DNA from: Hyphomicrobiaceae bacterium
Lineage (GTDB): Bacteria > Pseudomonadota > Alphaproteobacteria > Rhizobiales > Hyphomicrobiaceae
Assembly: GCA_020442165.1 (NCBI GenBank)
Contig: JAGRKV010000034.1
Span: 124,001-188,000, forward strand
Direction: 5' to 3'
DNA: 64,000 nucleotides
Part shown: positions 48,386 through 58,086 of the stretch, piece by piece
How positions within the stretch are numbered: the first letter of the stretch is position 1
Layout: each line of letters opens with the position of its first letter
The notes under the pieces: model-generated
Told to the model about the DNA's origin: nothing
What the model saw: the letters and a program-made list of their open reading frames with translations, nothing else
The model's database searches: none
Translations under genes and position numbers: made by a program

Positions 48386-49357
48386 CTAGGCCCTCAGCCG
48401 TTGGCGCTGCGCGGACTTGAGTTCCGGCAACATCTGTTCGGCGATATAGCGGGCAATCTGCAATTCGCTCACCATTTCGCTCAAGGGCGGGATGTGGTCG
48501 TCCCGCTCGATGATCGTCGATATGGGTCCGAAGCGCTCGACGGCATAGCGATACAAATCCCAAACCTCGGGTGGGACCAGCGCATCATGTGTGTCGATGA
48601 TATGGGTCATGTTGTGCTCGTGCCCGGCGAGGTGGAACTGGACAACGCGGTCACGCGGGATGGCGTCGATAAATGCCTTGCCATCGAAGTCGTGATTGAA
48701 TGCGTTAACGAACACGTTGTTGACGTCGAGCACGAGCCAGCAGCCGGTGCGTCTGGTCAATTCGGCGATGAAGTCCCATTCGGTCATTTCGGATGTGCCG
48801 AACTCGACATAGGAAGAGACATTCTCGATGGCGAGCGGCCGCTGCAGGATTTCCTGAACCGTGGCAACGCGCGATGCGACGTGGTCCAGTGCCTCGCGTG
48901 TGTAGGGGACGGGCAGCAGGTCATGCAGGTTGATGCCATGCACGCCGGTCCAGCATAGATGATCGGAAATGAATTCGGGCTGATAACGCTTTGCCAGTTC
49001 CTTCAGCCCTTGCAGATAGGTCAAGTCGAGCGGCGCTGTTGAGGCAATCGACATCGAAACGCCGTGCATGACGATTGGGTATCGCGCTCTGATCTGGTCA
49101 AGTGCGGCGAGCGGCTGTCCGCCCGTGTGCATGTAGTTCTCCGAGATGATCTCAAACCAGTCGATCGGAGGATCACCGCTCAGGATATCGGCGTAGTGCT
49201 GGGGTCTGAGCCCCAGTCCGAATCCCAGATAGCGCGGGCGGTTGTCGATCTCATGCGCCTGCGGCTTTGAACCGGCGCTTTCGCTCGACACATAGGCTGA
49301 GGACATCAGGGCCTCATCGTTTCGTTGGAGCTGGCGCCGTTCGCGCCGGGTTAGCAT
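48386..49357 (-). CDS. bufB: DUF692 multinuclear iron enzyme (bufferin BufB-like)
   Basis: 323 residues, TIM-barrel family of MbnB-like iron enzymes that modify cysteines of RiPP precursors. Metal-ligand-like sequences: GFGLGLRPQHY (45-55), FEIISENYM, MHGVSMSI (His98), SDHLCWTGVHG (131-141), ENVSSYVEF (178-), LDVNNVFVNAFNHD (210-) and QFHLAGHE (240-247). Start at 49357 (MLTRRER) or 49306 (MSSAYV); the first 40 residues are not conserved in type. It is likely to oxidise cysteines of the precursor at 49501-49782; product not shown here. Confidence 0.9.
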   Translation of the reverse strand: MLTRRERRQLQRNDEALMSSAYVSSESAGSKPQAHEIDNRPRYLGFGLGLRPQHYADILSGDPPIDWFEIISENYMHTGGQPLAALDQIRARYPIVMHGVSMSIASTAPLDLTYLQGLKELAKRYQPEFISDHLCWTGVHGINLHDLLPVPYTREALDHVASRVATVQEILQRPLAIENVSSYVEFGTSEMTEWDFIAELTRRTGCWLVLDVNNVFVNAFNHDFDGKAFIDAIPRDRVVQFHLAGHEHNMTHIIDTHDALVPPEVWDLYRYAVERFGPISTIIERDDHIPPLSEMVSELQIARYIAEQMLPELKSAQRQRLRA

Positions 49358-49405
49358 GAAGCTTGATCTTGCTCGTTGCTAGCGGAGGCAATCGCGGCAA
49401 GGCGC

Positions 49406-49434
49406 GGCGTGGCAGAACCATGATCTGCCGCGCC
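49406..49434 (-). promoter_or_regulatory. hairpin between bufA and bufB
   Basis: GGCGTGGCAGA (49406-49416) pairs with TCTGCCGCGCC (49424-49434) with one G-U pair and a 7-nt loop. It lies in the 143-bp gap after the precursor gene and before the enzyme gene on the minus strand. No T-run follows, so it may be a stability or partial-termination element that lets the precursor be made in excess. Inference only. Confidence 0.45.
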
Positions 49435-49500
49435 GCTATCATCTGCGTGGGGCTTGCCCTCGTGTTCAGGATCGGAAGTACTTTTCCTGACCGGAAAAGC

Positions 49501-49782
49501 TTAACCCTTCGGCGCCATCGCCTCTTCGAATTTGGCGCCCTTAACCTTTGCGCACTCTTCCTTGGTCATTTCAAGGAAGCCCTGGCCCTTGCAGCCGTTA
49601 TGGCCCTTGCAAGCGTTGCTGGCGCCTTTGCACGCGCCATGTCCCTTGCACGCATTTGCGCCAACGCAATGACCCTTTGCAGCGTCAGCGGCGATCGACG
49701 TTGTGGTAGCGGCGGTGCCTGCGAGAAGCAGCGTTGCGGTGGCGGCAGCGAGGGTAGCGCCCGAGCGCATCGACATTTTCAT
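49501..49782 (-). CDS. bufA: bufferin-type metallophore precursor peptide
   Basis: 93 residues: signal peptide about 1-32 (LAAATATLLLAGTAATTTSIAADA), then a low-complexity core with cysteines 39, 45, 51, 58, 64 and 77. Units NACKGHGACKG and NACKGHNGCKG repeat, followed by GFLEMTKEECAKVKG. This pattern matches the BufA2-type periplasmic copper-binding RiPP precursors found beside DUF692/DUF2063 genes; exact subtype is from memory. After modification it would bind copper in the periplasm. AGAGGAAA precedes the ATG on the minus strand. Confidence 0.85.
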   Translation of the reverse strand: MKMSMRSGATLAAATATLLLAGTAATTTSIAADAAKGHCVGANACKGHGACKGASNACKGHNGCKGQGFLEMTKEECAKVKGAKFEEAMAPKG

Positions 49783-49870
49783 GGGAGAGTTTCCTCTTGG
49801 ATTTGCCTGAAAGTGTTGGGGAACGTCCGTGGGTGCCGTGTTCCCCTTCCGATTGGCACCTGCAACCCAG

Positions 49871-49896
49871 TACGGGCTTTGCCATGTCTTCGTTAC
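49871..49896 (-). promoter_or_regulatory. candidate ECF (SigF-type) promoter of bufA
   Basis: On the minus strand GTAACG (49896-49891), 16 bp, then CGTA (49874-49871), about 90 bp upstream of the precursor ATG. The -35 and following AA are identical to the element before the sigma gene, and the spacing is the same. It resembles, from memory, the Caulobacter SigF consensus GTAACC-N16-CGAA, with one mismatch in each box. Confidence 0.55.
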
Positions 49897-49998
49897 GCCC
49901 GCCCGCGCTCAACAAAATGTGTTAGCTCATTGCCCTCGTGATGGGGCTTCTTGGGTTGATCCACTGCCCTGGCCACTTTCGCCCGGCGCAATCAGGGT

Positions 49999-50024
49999 GT
50001 AACGAAATGCTCGTATCACGCGAA
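49999..50024 (+). promoter_or_regulatory. candidate autoregulated ECF promoter of the sigma gene
   Basis: GTAACG (49999-50004), 16 bp, then CGAA (50021-50024), about 26 bp before the TTG start of the sigma gene. Same -35 (GTAACGAA including the next two bases) and spacing as the divergent bufA element, which suggests both are read by this sigma factor. Confidence 0.6.
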
Positions 50025-50050
50025 TGGATGGACAGGATTAGAGCAGGCAG

Positions 50051-50602
50051 TTGAGTGAGCCGGCTTCAGATCTTTCGGAAATCATGCGCGCTGCCAACGG
50101 CGGCGACGCACAGGCGTACCGTCATGCCCTCACCCGGATAGCCGGGTGGCTGAGGCCCATCGTGAGGCGGGGGCTTGCCGGTGCAGGCCGGAGTATCGAT
50201 GACGCCGAGGATATCGTGCAGGAGACATTGCTTTCAATCCACCTGAAGCGGCAGACGTGGGATGCGGAAAAGCCCATAGAGCCTTGGCTGCGAGCCATCG
50301 CGCGGCACAAGCTGATCGACCATCTACGGCGGAAGGGTGTTCACGATCATCTCGACATCGACGTGTTTTCTGAGACGCTGAGTGCGGAGGCAGAGCAGCC
50401 TACCCTGGCCGCGTTCGAGCGCGATGATCTTATGGCTTGTCTGGCGCCGCGCCAGAAGGAGATCGTGTCGGGCGTGTCGATCGAGGGCCTCAGCGCACGC
50501 GAGATGGGCGAACGCCTTGGAATGAGCGAAGGCGCGGTGCGGGTCGCACTGCATAGAGCGCTCAAGCTCCTGGCTGAGGCTTACCGGCGGAGCGAGGCAT
50601 GA
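50051..50602 (+). CDS. sigF: ECF RNA polymerase sigma factor, SigF-like
   Basis: 183 residues. Region 2 is DDAEDIVQETLLSIHLKRQTWD with PWLRAIARHKLIDHLRRK (promoter -10 contact), and region 4 is LAPRQKEIVSGVSIEGLSAREMGERLGMSEGAVRVALHRALKLL in parts. Start is uncertain: TTG at 50051, or ATG 50084. Its ATGA overlap with the next gene, an NrsF-like membrane protein, gives the sigF/nrsF pair that in Caulobacter responds to metal and redox stress and controls DUF692-type genes. It is divergent from the precursor gene. Confidence 0.9.
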   Translation: MSEPASDLSEIMRAANGGDAQAYRHALTRIAGWLRPIVRRGLAGAGRSIDDAEDIVQETLLSIHLKRQTWDAEKPIEPWLRAIARHKLIDHLRRKGVHDHLDIDVFSETLSAEAEQPTLAAFERDDLMACLAPRQKEIVSGVSIEGLSAREMGERLGMSEGAVRVALHRALKLLAEAYRRSEA

Positions 50603-51234
50603 GAACAGACGATCTCATAGAAGCGCTCGCCGCCGACAACCCGCCACAACGGGCTTCAGTGGGTCGTGGCCTGATGCTTGCGGCGTTTGGTGGCGGCATC
50701 ATCGCGGCGGCGGGCATGCAGGTGGCGATGGGTGTGCGTCCGGACATCGCGGCTGCCCTGGAGACATGGCGGTTCGACGTCAAGCTGGCGATCGTCTGGC
50801 TGGCCGTTGCCATGAGCCTGCTGGTGGTTTGGCGTCTGGCAAGTCCATTGTCCAGGCTGGCCTCGGCGAAACCCATTTTGCTGGTTCCTGCCGCGATGGT
50901 ACTGGCCGTCGCGGTCGAGTTGTCGAGTGTACCAGCGAGCGCTTGGGGCACGCGGCTTGTCGGTTCGAACGCACTGATCTGCCTCACGGCGATTCCCGTG
51001 CTCGCACTGGCGCCGTTGGCGGCAACTCTTTATGCGCTGCGAGCGGGAGCGCCAGCTTCGCCTGGAACCGCCGGTGCATTTGCCGGGCTCTTTGCTTCCA
51101 TGATGGCGGCCGCTTTTTACGGCCTGCACTGCGCCGACGATTCACCGCTGTTTGTCGCCACCTGGTATCTGCTGGCATCGTTGATCGTTGCCACGCTTGG
51201 CGCAGTTCTGGGGCGGCGCTTCCTTAAGTGGTAA
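50599..51234 (+). CDS. nrsF: NrsF (DUF1109) membrane anti-sigma factor
   Basis: 211 residues with six hydrophobic helices from about 22 to 207, N-terminal short cytoplasmic part MRTDDLIEALAADNPP. Two cysteines, in NALICLTAIP and in FYGLHCADDSP, are the residues thought to sense metals/oxidants in NrsF proteins. Start ATG overlaps the sigma stop (50599-50602). Holds the sigma factor at the membrane until released; the inducing metal here is inferred, copper being the likely one because of the adjacent bufferin genes. Confidence 0.88.
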   Translation: MRTDDLIEALAADNPPQRASVGRGLMLAAFGGGIIAAAGMQVAMGVRPDIAAALETWRFDVKLAIVWLAVAMSLLVVWRLASPLSRLASAKPILLVPAAMVLAVAVELSSVPASAWGTRLVGSNALICLTAIPVLALAPLAATLYALRAGAPASPGTAGAFAGLFASMMAAAFYGLHCADDSPLFVATWYLLASLIVATLGAVLGRRFLKW

Positions 51235-51274
51235 TTGCCGCGGCTGCATGATCCTTTGCTTCAGGAACAACAAT

Positions 51275-51301
51275 AAGGGCCGGACTGCAGGTCCGGCCCT
51301 T
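51275..51301. terminator. hairpin terminator between nrsF and gltA
   Basis: AAGGGCCGGAC (51275-51285) pairs exactly with GTCCGGCCCTT (51291-51301), loop TGCAG. The minus-strand reading is followed by TTATTGTTGTT, which favours termination of gltA; plus-strand reading ends in TTGTC and is weaker. Confidence 0.75.
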
Positions 51302-51348
51302 GTCGCTGGTTCTTATGGATGTTCTTACCGGAGCGATGCAGCTGAGAC

Positions 51349-52674
51349 TTAGCCGCGCTCGTTCATCGGCACATAATCGCGCACGGCAGCACCGATGTAG
51401 AGCTGGCGCGGACGGCCAATGCGCTGCTCGGGATCCTCGATCATTTCCTTCCACTGCGCGATCCAGCCGACGGTCCGGGCAACGGCGAACAGGACGGTGA
51501 ACAGCGAGACGGGGAAACCCATCGCGCGCAGCGTGATGCCTGAGTAGAAGTCGATGTTGGGATAGAGCTTCTTTTCGACGAAGTAGTCGTCCTCCAGGGC
51601 GATCCGCTCCAGCTCCATTGCCACCTTCAACAAGGGTTCGTCGCGGATGCCGAGCGAGTCGAGCACCTCGTGACAGGTCTTTTGCATCACTTTGGCGCGT
51701 GGATCGTAGTTCTTATAAACGCGGTGGCCGAAGCCCATGAGGCGGAAGCCGGAGTTCTTGTCCTTCGCCATCTTGATGTATTCGGGAATGCGATCCACCG
51801 AACCGATTTCCTGAAGCATATTGAGAGCGGCTTCGTTCGCGCCACCGTGCGCAGGGCCCCACAGGCATGCGACGCCGGCGGCGATGCATGCGAACGGGTT
51901 GGCGCCAGAAGAACCAGCAAGACGCACCGTAGACGTTGATGCGTTCTGCTCGTGGTCGGCGTGCAGGATGAAAATCTTGTCGAGCGCGCGGGCAACGACG
52001 GGATTGACCACATAAGGCTCGCACGGCACCGCGAAGCACATCTGCAGGAAGTTCGACGTGTAGTCGAGATCGTTACGCGGATAGATGAAGGGCTGTCCGA
52101 TAGAATACTTGTAGGCCATCGCCGCGATGGTCGGCATCTTGGCGATCATGCGGTTGGCGGCGATACGGCGCTGCTCTGGATCGTTGATGTCAGTGGAGTC
52201 GTGATAAAATGCCGACAGCGCGCCAACGATACCGCAGACCACCGCCATTGGATGCGCGTCACGACGGAAGCCGGTGAAGAACCTCGTCATCTGCTCATGC
52301 ACCATCGTGTGGCGCGTAATCGCCTTGTCGAACGCATAGTACTGCGCCTTGGTGGGCAGTTCTCCGTTCAAGAGCAGGTGGCAGACTTCAAGGAAGTTCG
52401 ACTTCTCGGCGAGCTGGTCGATCGGATAGCCGCGGTGGAGCAGGATGCCTTCGTCACCATCGATGAATGTGATCCGGGACGAGCAGTTGGCAGTCGATGT
52501 GAAACCCGGATCGTAGGTGAAGCAACCTGTGTCGCGGTAAAGACGGCCGATGTCGATCACATCGGGGCCATGGGTGCCGGAGCGGATCGGCATCTCGGCC
52601 GACTTGCCATTGATGTTGAGCTTGGCGTTCTCGGTCGGATTTGTGGGGGGCATTTGGCTGTCCTGCACGGTCAT
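51349..52674 (-). CDS. gltA: citrate synthase
   Basis: 441 residues, type II hexameric form; condenses acetyl-CoA and oxaloacetate. Catalytic His in [15 protein letters not shown], second His in [14 protein letters not shown] and Asp in [10 protein letters not shown]. The N terminus has the zinc-free beta region ([14 protein letters not shown]). Well-placed GAGGAAAA before the ATG. Its 3' end is convergent with the nrsF gene. Confidence 0.98.
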   Translation of the reverse strand: MTVQDSQMPPTNPTENAKLNINGKSAEMPIRSGTHGPDVIDIGRLYRDTGCFTYDPGFTSTANCSSRITFIDGDEGILLHRGYPIDQLAEKSNFLEVCHLLLNGELPTKAQYYAFDKAITRHTMVHEQMTRFFTGFRRDAHPMAVVCGIVGALSAFYHDSTDINDPEQRRIAANRMIAKMPTIAAMAYKYSIGQPFIYPRNDLDYTSNFLQMCFAVPCEPYVVNPVVARALDKIFILHADHEQNASTSTVRLAGSSGANPFACIAAGVACLWGPAHGGANEAALNMLQEIGSVDRIPEYIKMAKDKNSGFRLMGFGHRVYKNYDPRAKVMQKTCHEVLDSLGIRDEPLLKVAMELERIALEDDYFVEKKLYPNIDFYSGITLRAMGFPVSLFTVLFAVARTVGWIAQWKEMIEDPEQRIGRPRQLYIGAAVRDYVPMNERG

Positions 52675-53168
52675 TCATTTTCCTCGAGTCAACGGGCGGC
52701 GCACAAACGGTCGGCGGCTCGGGTGCCTCCGGGTGGCAAGGAGGCTCGCATTAGATGCAGCAATCCTGGTACCTTACATTCCGCCCTGCGACAACATAAC
52801 CCTTCGACGATATAGCCCGGCGTCGCCTCGAATTTCAGTCAGAAATACAACATCTTACAGTTCGTGCCTAACGAGAGTGCAGGAATTGCTTCGACGCTAC
52901 CGGCGCCTGAGCTTCGGCAGTGCAAAATAGTGCCCAATGGTTGGGCATAGGGTGGCCGGGTGATTGGGTTACGCTTCAGCATCCCTCAGGCGTGGTCGGC
53001 ACTTGATCGTTTCAGACCTGCGTTGAAACGATCCAAATTTCTTCGCTCACGCAGCTTATCTTCGCTATCGCTCGGGTTGCTCAGCGGGGGCGGCGCAAGG
53101 CGCCGGGCCGTAGTCGCGGCCTTAACGATTCCGCCTTGGTCGGAATCGCTCTAACGAATGACAGATGC
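52675..53168. other. gltX-gltA intergenic region with hairpins
   Basis: About 494 bp without a gene. Two clear hairpins: GATCGTTTCA/TGAAACGATC (53005-53014 with 53024-53033) and AACGATTCCG/CGGAATCGCT (53125-53134 with 53141-53150), the second just after the gltX stop on the minus strand. A GC-rich stem GGCGCAAGGCGCC-like lies between at about 53090. The half nearest gltA is plainer and probably carries its promoter. No known RNA recognised; these hairpins may be another dispersed repeat type. Confidence 0.5.
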
Positions 53169-54632
53169 TCACGAATGGCCGGCGTGATCGGCAATACGTG
53201 CCAGGCTCTCTTCATCGCCGAGCACGGTCATGACGTCGAACACCGGAGGCGACACAGTCGAACCGGTGAGCGCGGCGCGCAATGGCTGCGCGACCTTGCC
53301 GAGTTTCAATCCGGCAGCTTCGGCAAAAGCCCGCACCTCGCTTTCGATCGACTGGGCATCCCAGGACTTCACGGTGTGGAGGCGGGGAAGCAGCTCGGCA
53401 AGCATACGACGACTATCTGCATCGATCTGCTTTGACGCCTTGTCATCCAATACGAGCGGCCTTCTGGCGAAAATGTACCCGGCTCCGTGGATCAGATCGA
53501 GCAGTGTCTTTGAGCGTTCCTTGAGGCTGGGAATCGCGGCGCGAAACTGCGTGCTGGCGCCGCCGGCGAGTGCTTGTGCGATCTCATCACCACCTTCGAT
53601 CTCCGGCAGGATCGCAATCGCTCTTTCGAACAGCTCGTGATCGTCGCTTTGCCGAATGTAGTGGGCATTGAGTGCCTCCAGCTTGGCGAAGTCGAAGCGC
53701 GCTGCACTTTTGCCAATGCCAGTGACATCGAACCATTCGATGAGCTGCGCTGTGGGAATTATTTCATCATCGCCGTGGCTCCAGCCGAGGCGCACGAGGT
53801 AGTTGCGCAAGGCTTCCGGCAGATAGCCCATCGCGCGATAGGCTTCGACACCGAGCGCACCGTGACGTTTGGAAAGCTTGGCGCCGTCGGGGCCGTGGAT
53901 GAGCGGAACGTGGGAGAATTCCGGGACGCTCCAGCCGAGGCCCTGGTAGATCTGAGTCTGGCGCGCGGTATTGGTGAGGTGATCGACGCCGCGGATGACA
54001 TGGGTTACGCCCATGTCATGGTCGTCGACGACGACGGCGAGATTGTAGGTGGGGGTGCCGTCGGAGCGCAGCAGGATCAAGTCGTCGAGATCCTTGTTGG
54101 GGAAGATGACGTTGCCCTGTACGTGATCCTCGATCGCCGTTTTGCCCTGGCGCGGAGCTTTCAGGCGGATGGTGAATGGCGCACCGGACGGCGCTTCGGA
54201 AGCCGGCTTGTCGCGCCAAGGCGAGCGGATGGTCAGCGGCTGTTTTTCGGCCTCGGCCTTGGCGCGCATCTCCTCCAGTTCCGCCTGTGTCAGGAAGCAG
54301 CGATAGGCGTGGCCTTCCGCCAGGAGCCGCTCCGCCTCTTGCTTGTGCCTCGCGACGCGCGAGAACTGCGATACCGGCTCGCCGGTCCAATCGAGTTCCA
54401 GCCACTTGAGACCGTCGATGATGGCGGCAACCGCCTCATCGTTGTTGCGAGCGCGATCGGTATCCTCGATCCGAAGCAGGAATGTGCCGCCCTTGGCCTT
54501 TGCATAAAGCCAGTTGAAAAGGGCGGTGCGGGCGCCGCCGATATGCAGAAAACCGGTCGGAGACGGAGCGAACCGCACAACGGGTTTGGGATGGTTGGTT
54601 GTGGTCTGTTTTTCTGTCATCGAGCGTGCCAT
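53169..54632 (-). CDS. gltX: glutamyl-tRNA synthetase
   Basis: 487 residues from ATG 54632 (MARSMTEKQ) or 483 from 54620. Class I synthetase: [23 protein letters not shown] in parts (HIGH-type FLHIGG), EDTDRARNN, and the KMSKS-type [12 protein letters not shown]. The C-terminal helical anticodon-binding domain is normal in length. The frame is open to 54740, overlapping comEC; not needed. Confidence 0.97.
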   Translation of the reverse strand: MARSMTEKQTTTNHPKPVVRFAPSPTGFLHIGGARTALFNWLYAKAKGGTFLLRIEDTDRARNNDEAVAAIIDGLKWLELDWTGEPVSQFSRVARHKQEAERLLAEGHAYRCFLTQAELEEMRAKAEAEKQPLTIRSPWRDKPASEAPSGAPFTIRLKAPRQGKTAIEDHVQGNVIFPNKDLDDLILLRSDGTPTYNLAVVVDDHDMGVTHVIRGVDHLTNTARQTQIYQGLGWSVPEFSHVPLIHGPDGAKLSKRHGALGVEAYRAMGYLPEALRNYLVRLGWSHGDDEIIPTAQLIEWFDVTGIGKSAARFDFAKLEALNAHYIRQSDDHELFERAIAILPEIEGGDEIAQALAGGASTQFRAAIPSLKERSKTLLDLIHGAGYIFARRPLVLDDKASKQIDADSRRMLAELLPRLHTVKSWDAQSIESEVRAFAEAAGLKLGKVAQPLRAALTGSTVSPPVFDVMTVLGDEESLARIADHAGHS

Positions 54633-54717
54633 GATCTTTGGTGCAGCGCGGCTTTGCGCGGCGTTGGCTTGCGCCTTTACCACAGGGGGCGGCTGGGGGT
54701 AAGGGCTGAGAGCGGAC

Positions 54718-57117
54718 ATGACGTCGCCTGGTGCCGGCATGGACTTGGGCAGCGATGCAGGGGACAGGTTCGCCGATTACCCTGAGCGGGCTGCGCGCGC
54801 GGGCAATGCCGCAGCTCCTTCGCGGCTGACACTGCTGCTGGAGGCGGAGCGAGCCCGGTGGTTTTATTGGGCGCCAGTTGCTCTCGGTGCGGGAATTGCC
54901 TTCTATTTCTCACTTCCGTTCGAACCCCGGCCGCAGGCCGCATTGCTCGCATTGATGTTCAGTTCCGCACTTTCGTTTGCATTTTCGGGTGCGACGATTG
55001 CGACGGTGTTGACGCGGGCACTGCTGCTTGCTTCGACGGGTTTTGCGCTCATCACGCTGCGAGCGATGGTGGTTGCCGCGCCTATCCTTGCCCAGCCGAC
55101 GGGTGCCGTGGACCTCAAGGGGTATATCGAGCAGATCGAACCGCGAGATGGCCCCGGTGTGCGGTTGACGCTCCAGGTGCGCGAAATCGGCAACCTTGTT
55201 GAAAGCGAAAGGCCCGGGCGGGTCAGGGTACGTGTGACAGCAAGGCGCGATGACTTTGCACCGGGTGACGCGGTGATGTTGCGCGCCAGGCTTGCGCCTC
55301 CCGGTGCTCCTGTTCTGCCGGGTGGATTTGATTTTGCGCGGCATGCCTACTTCGAGGGACTTGGCGCGGTGGGTTATGGCGTGTCGCGACCGGTGCTGGA
55401 TCCTGATGCTGGCCCGCCGCCGCTGTCGCTGCGGATCGGCGCCTGGTTCCAGCGCGCCCGTGCGGCCATTGGTGCGCGGGTGGACCGTGTTCTTGGCGGC
55501 GAAAGCGCTGCGATCTCCAAGGCGCTGCTTACGGGAGAGCGTGGGGGGATCAGCGAGGCGACGAACCGGGCCTATCGCGACTCCGGCCTCTTCCACATCC
55601 TTTCGATCTCGGGACTGCACATGGCCATCATGGGTGGCGCGGTGTTTGCGAGCGTGCGGCTGCTGCTGGCGTTGTTTCCCTCAATCGCGCTGCGCTATCC
55701 GGTGAAGAAGTGGGCGGCGCTGGCTGCCGCCGCAGGTTCGCTTGGCTATCTTGCGATTTCTGGCACCTCGTTCGCCACAGTGCGTTCTTTCATCATGATC
55801 TCGATCATGTTTGGGGCAATCCTGCTCAACCGCCCCGCGATCGCGCTGCGCAATGTGGCGCTCTCCGCGCTTGTGATCCTCATCCTGTTTCCCGAAAGCC
55901 TGCTCGACGTCGGGTTCCAGATGTCGTTTGCAGCCGTCGTGGCGCTCGTTGCGGCCTATGAGGGTGTGCGGGATCACTATGCGGGGCAGCATGCCAGGGA
56001 CTTTGGACTCCTGATGAAGGTGGTGCTGTTCTTCGGCGGCATCGTGCTTTCGACGCTCGTCGCCTCGGCGGCGGTGACGCCGCTTGCGATCTATCATTTC
56101 CACAAGACGCAGCAGTATGCGGTGCTGGCCAATCTGGTGGCGGTCCCGATCTGCAACATCGTCGTCATGCCGGCGGCGCTAGCTGCGTTCGTGATGATGC
56201 CATTCGGGCTTGACGCAGCACCCTTGCTGGTGATGGGGCTGGGCGTCGAAGCGATGAGTGAAACCGCGCGCTGGGTTGCGGGGCTCCCTGGCGCTGTTGG
56301 CGTGCTGCCTGCGATTCCAACAGCTGCATTCTGCGTTTTGATATTGGGCGGGCTGTGGCTGCTGCTGTGGCATGGGCGGTGGCGATTCTTCGGGCTTGCC
56401 GCGATTGCTGGCGGGCTGGCGATGGCGCCACTCAAGGCGCGGCCAGACTTGCTTGTGGGACGGGACGGACAACTGGTGGCCTTGCGCGCGCCGGACGGCC
56501 ATCTGGCAGCTCTGCCAGCGCCGCAATCAAAATTCGAGCTGACACGATGGCTGGAGAGCGACGGCGATTCCCGTTCCGCTGCTGACGTGGTTGGCACGCC
56601 GGGGCTTACCTGTGACGCGCTGGGCTGCACCGGGCGGGTCAACGGAGCAACAATTGCTGTTTCGCGTCACCCTGCCGGGATCGCGGATGACTGCAGGACC
56701 GCCGATCTGGTGATTCTCGATGTTCCCGCGCCAGTGGCGTGTTCCCGACCGGCTGCTGTGATCGATTTTTTCGCGACACGCACGGCCGGGACACATGCGG
56801 TCTATATCGCGGGGCCTCGGCAGGTGCGGACGGAAACCGTTGCCGAGGCGCGCGGCCAGCGACCTTGGTCGCCGCCGCATCCCTGGACGGCCGAAGGTCA
56901 GACCCGCAACCATCAGGAAACCGCCAGCGCCAGCGACGGCGGCCCAATGCCGCTGCACGGTTCCAGTGAGCGCCGCCGTGGCCACTCGGCGCAAGCGGGG
57001 TATGGCTCACGCATCAGCCAGTTTGCCGCGCCGGCTGGGTTGCTCGATGGCGGTCGGAAGCCCCGTCCAGACGTTGAAGAGGAAGATCCACCCAATCCGG
57101 GGGGCGCAGCTGACTAG
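54718..57117 (+). CDS. comEC: ComEC/Rec2-type competence protein
   Basis: 799 residues. N-terminal membrane helices, DUF4131 OB-fold-like region ([26 protein letters not shown] in parts), then the polytopic Competence domain with [40 protein letters not shown] (family signature, here in pieces) and about eight helices. A metallo-beta-lactamase domain with HxHxDH is absent; the C-terminal 150 residues hold ARSKFEL-like TRWLESDGD and a Cys-rich loop ([18 protein letters not shown]), then a Pro/Glu-rich tail. DNA uptake across the inner membrane is the family role. Divergent from gltX, 85 bp. Confidence 0.9.
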   Translation: MTSPGAGMDLGSDAGDRFADYPERAARAGNAAAPSRLTLLLEAERARWFYWAPVALGAGIAFYFSLPFEPRPQAALLALMFSSALSFAFSGATIATVLTRALLLASTGFALITLRAMVVAAPILAQPTGAVDLKGYIEQIEPRDGPGVRLTLQVREIGNLVESERPGRVRVRVTARRDDFAPGDAVMLRARLAPPGAPVLPGGFDFARHAYFEGLGAVGYGVSRPVLDPDAGPPPLSLRIGAWFQRARAAIGARVDRVLGGESAAISKALLTGERGGISEATNRAYRDSGLFHILSISGLHMAIMGGAVFASVRLLLALFPSIALRYPVKKWAALAAAAGSLGYLAISGTSFATVRSFIMISIMFGAILLNRPAIALRNVALSALVILILFPESLLDVGFQMSFAAVVALVAAYEGVRDHYAGQHARDFGLLMKVVLFFGGIVLSTLVASAAVTPLAIYHFHKTQQYAVLANLVAVPICNIVVMPAALAAFVMMPFGLDAAPLLVMGLGVEAMSETARWVAGLPGAVGVLPAIPTAAFCVLILGGLWLLLWHGRWRFFGLAAIAGGLAMAPLKARPDLLVGRDGQLVALRAPDGHLAALPAPQSKFELTRWLESDGDSRSAADVVGTPGLTCDALGCTGRVNGATIAVSRHPAGIADDCRTADLVILDVPAPVACSRPAAVIDFFATRTAGTHAVYIAGPRQVRTETVAEARGQRPWSPPHPWTAEGQTRNHQETASASDGGPMPLHGSSERRRGHSAQAGYGSRISQFAAPAGLLDGGRKPRPDVEEEDPPNPGGAAD

Positions 57118-57271
57118 GCCCGGTTTAGAGGCCAATGTCGCGCAGGCGCTCCGAGGTTCATTTAAGCCGGTGCCTTGCCGTGAGGGACGTGCTGGGTCAA
57201 CGCAGTACTGAAACTTTACAACCCTGCAATCCATTTTGGATTGGCCGAGACGCTGCGACCCGGTGGAGCGA

Positions 57272-57976
57272 TCAATAGCGGCGGATGAGGCCCACGAGCC
57301 GGCCCTGAATGTCGACTTGATCGGGGCCGAATATGCGTGTCTTGAATTCGGGGTTGGCGGCCTCCAGCGCAACGGTCGTACCCTTCTTGCGAAGGCGTTT
57401 CAGCGTGGCTTCTTCCTTTTCCACCAGGGCGACGACGATGTCGCCATTCTCAGCGGAATCGCAGCGCCTGATGATGACGGTGTCGCCGTCGTGAATGCCG
57501 GCTTCGATCATCGAGTCGCCCTTCACCTCAAGTGCGAAATGCTCGCCATTCGTGAGCAGGTCGGGCGGACAGGCGATGTCGTGGGTGTGGTTCTGGATGG
57601 CGCTGATCGGTGTACCGGCGGCGATGCGGCCCATGACAGGAACCGAAACCGTGCGGCTGTCGATGGCCACGGAACTTGGCATCGAAAGTTCTGGTTGCCG
57701 CCGGCCGGCACCTTCGATGACGCTCGGCTGGAAACCAACCTTGCGCGGTGCGCTGTCGCCTCCCTCCGGCAGCTTGATGACCTCTATGGCACGGGCCCGG
57801 TGAGGCAGACGGCGGATGAACCCGCGCTCCACAAGAGCAGTGATGAGACGGTGGATGCCGGACTTCGATTTCAGATCGAGCGCGTCCTTCATCTCGTCGA
57901 AGGACGGCGGCACGCCATCTGCCTGCATGCGTTCGTGAATGAACAGCAGCAGCTCTTTCTGTTTCAGGGTGAGCAC
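57272..57976 (-). CDS. lexA: LexA repressor
   Basis: 234 residues from a GTG at 57976; GGAGG lies 6 nt before. N-terminal winged HTH ([25 protein letters not shown] in parts, [22 protein letters not shown]), autocleavage site Ala120-Gly121 (GRIAAGTPI), Ser155 (KGDSMIEAG) and Lys193 (ATLKRL). Represses SOS genes and its own. The frame runs to 58066, but the 30 extra residues are not LexA-like. A GTTC-N7-GTTC box lies upstream. Confidence 0.97.
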   Translation of the reverse strand: MLTLKQKELLLFIHERMQADGVPPSFDEMKDALDLKSKSGIHRLITALVERGFIRRLPHRARAIEVIKLPEGGDSAPRKVGFQPSVIEGAGRRQPELSMPSSVAIDSRTVSVPVMGRIAAGTPISAIQNHTHDIACPPDLLTNGEHFALEVKGDSMIEAGIHDGDTVIIRRCDSAENGDIVVALVEKEEATLKRLRKKGTTVALEAANPEFKTRIFGPDQVDIQGRLVGLIRRY

Positions 57977-58086
57977 GAGCGCCTCCAAATGTTCCCTCGA
58001 ATTGCTCCTCGCCGCACCGCTGCCGCCGCCAATTCGGGCGTCACGGCAATTCATCAGCCAGGACAAATCATGAACGTACGCTAACC

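Noticed and set aside
47870..48958. 362-codon plus-strand open frame across bufC and bufB
   Set aside because: Opposite to two genes with clear DUF2063 and DUF692 motifs; the translation has no signals of its own.
53574..54785. 403-codon plus-strand frame antisense to gltX
   Set aside because: gltX motifs on the other strand are complete; the frame looks like codon-structure shadow.
57977..58066. 30-residue N-terminal extension of LexA
   Set aside because: LexA proteins begin at the L-T-x-K-Q motif and GGAGG is placed for the GTG at 57976.
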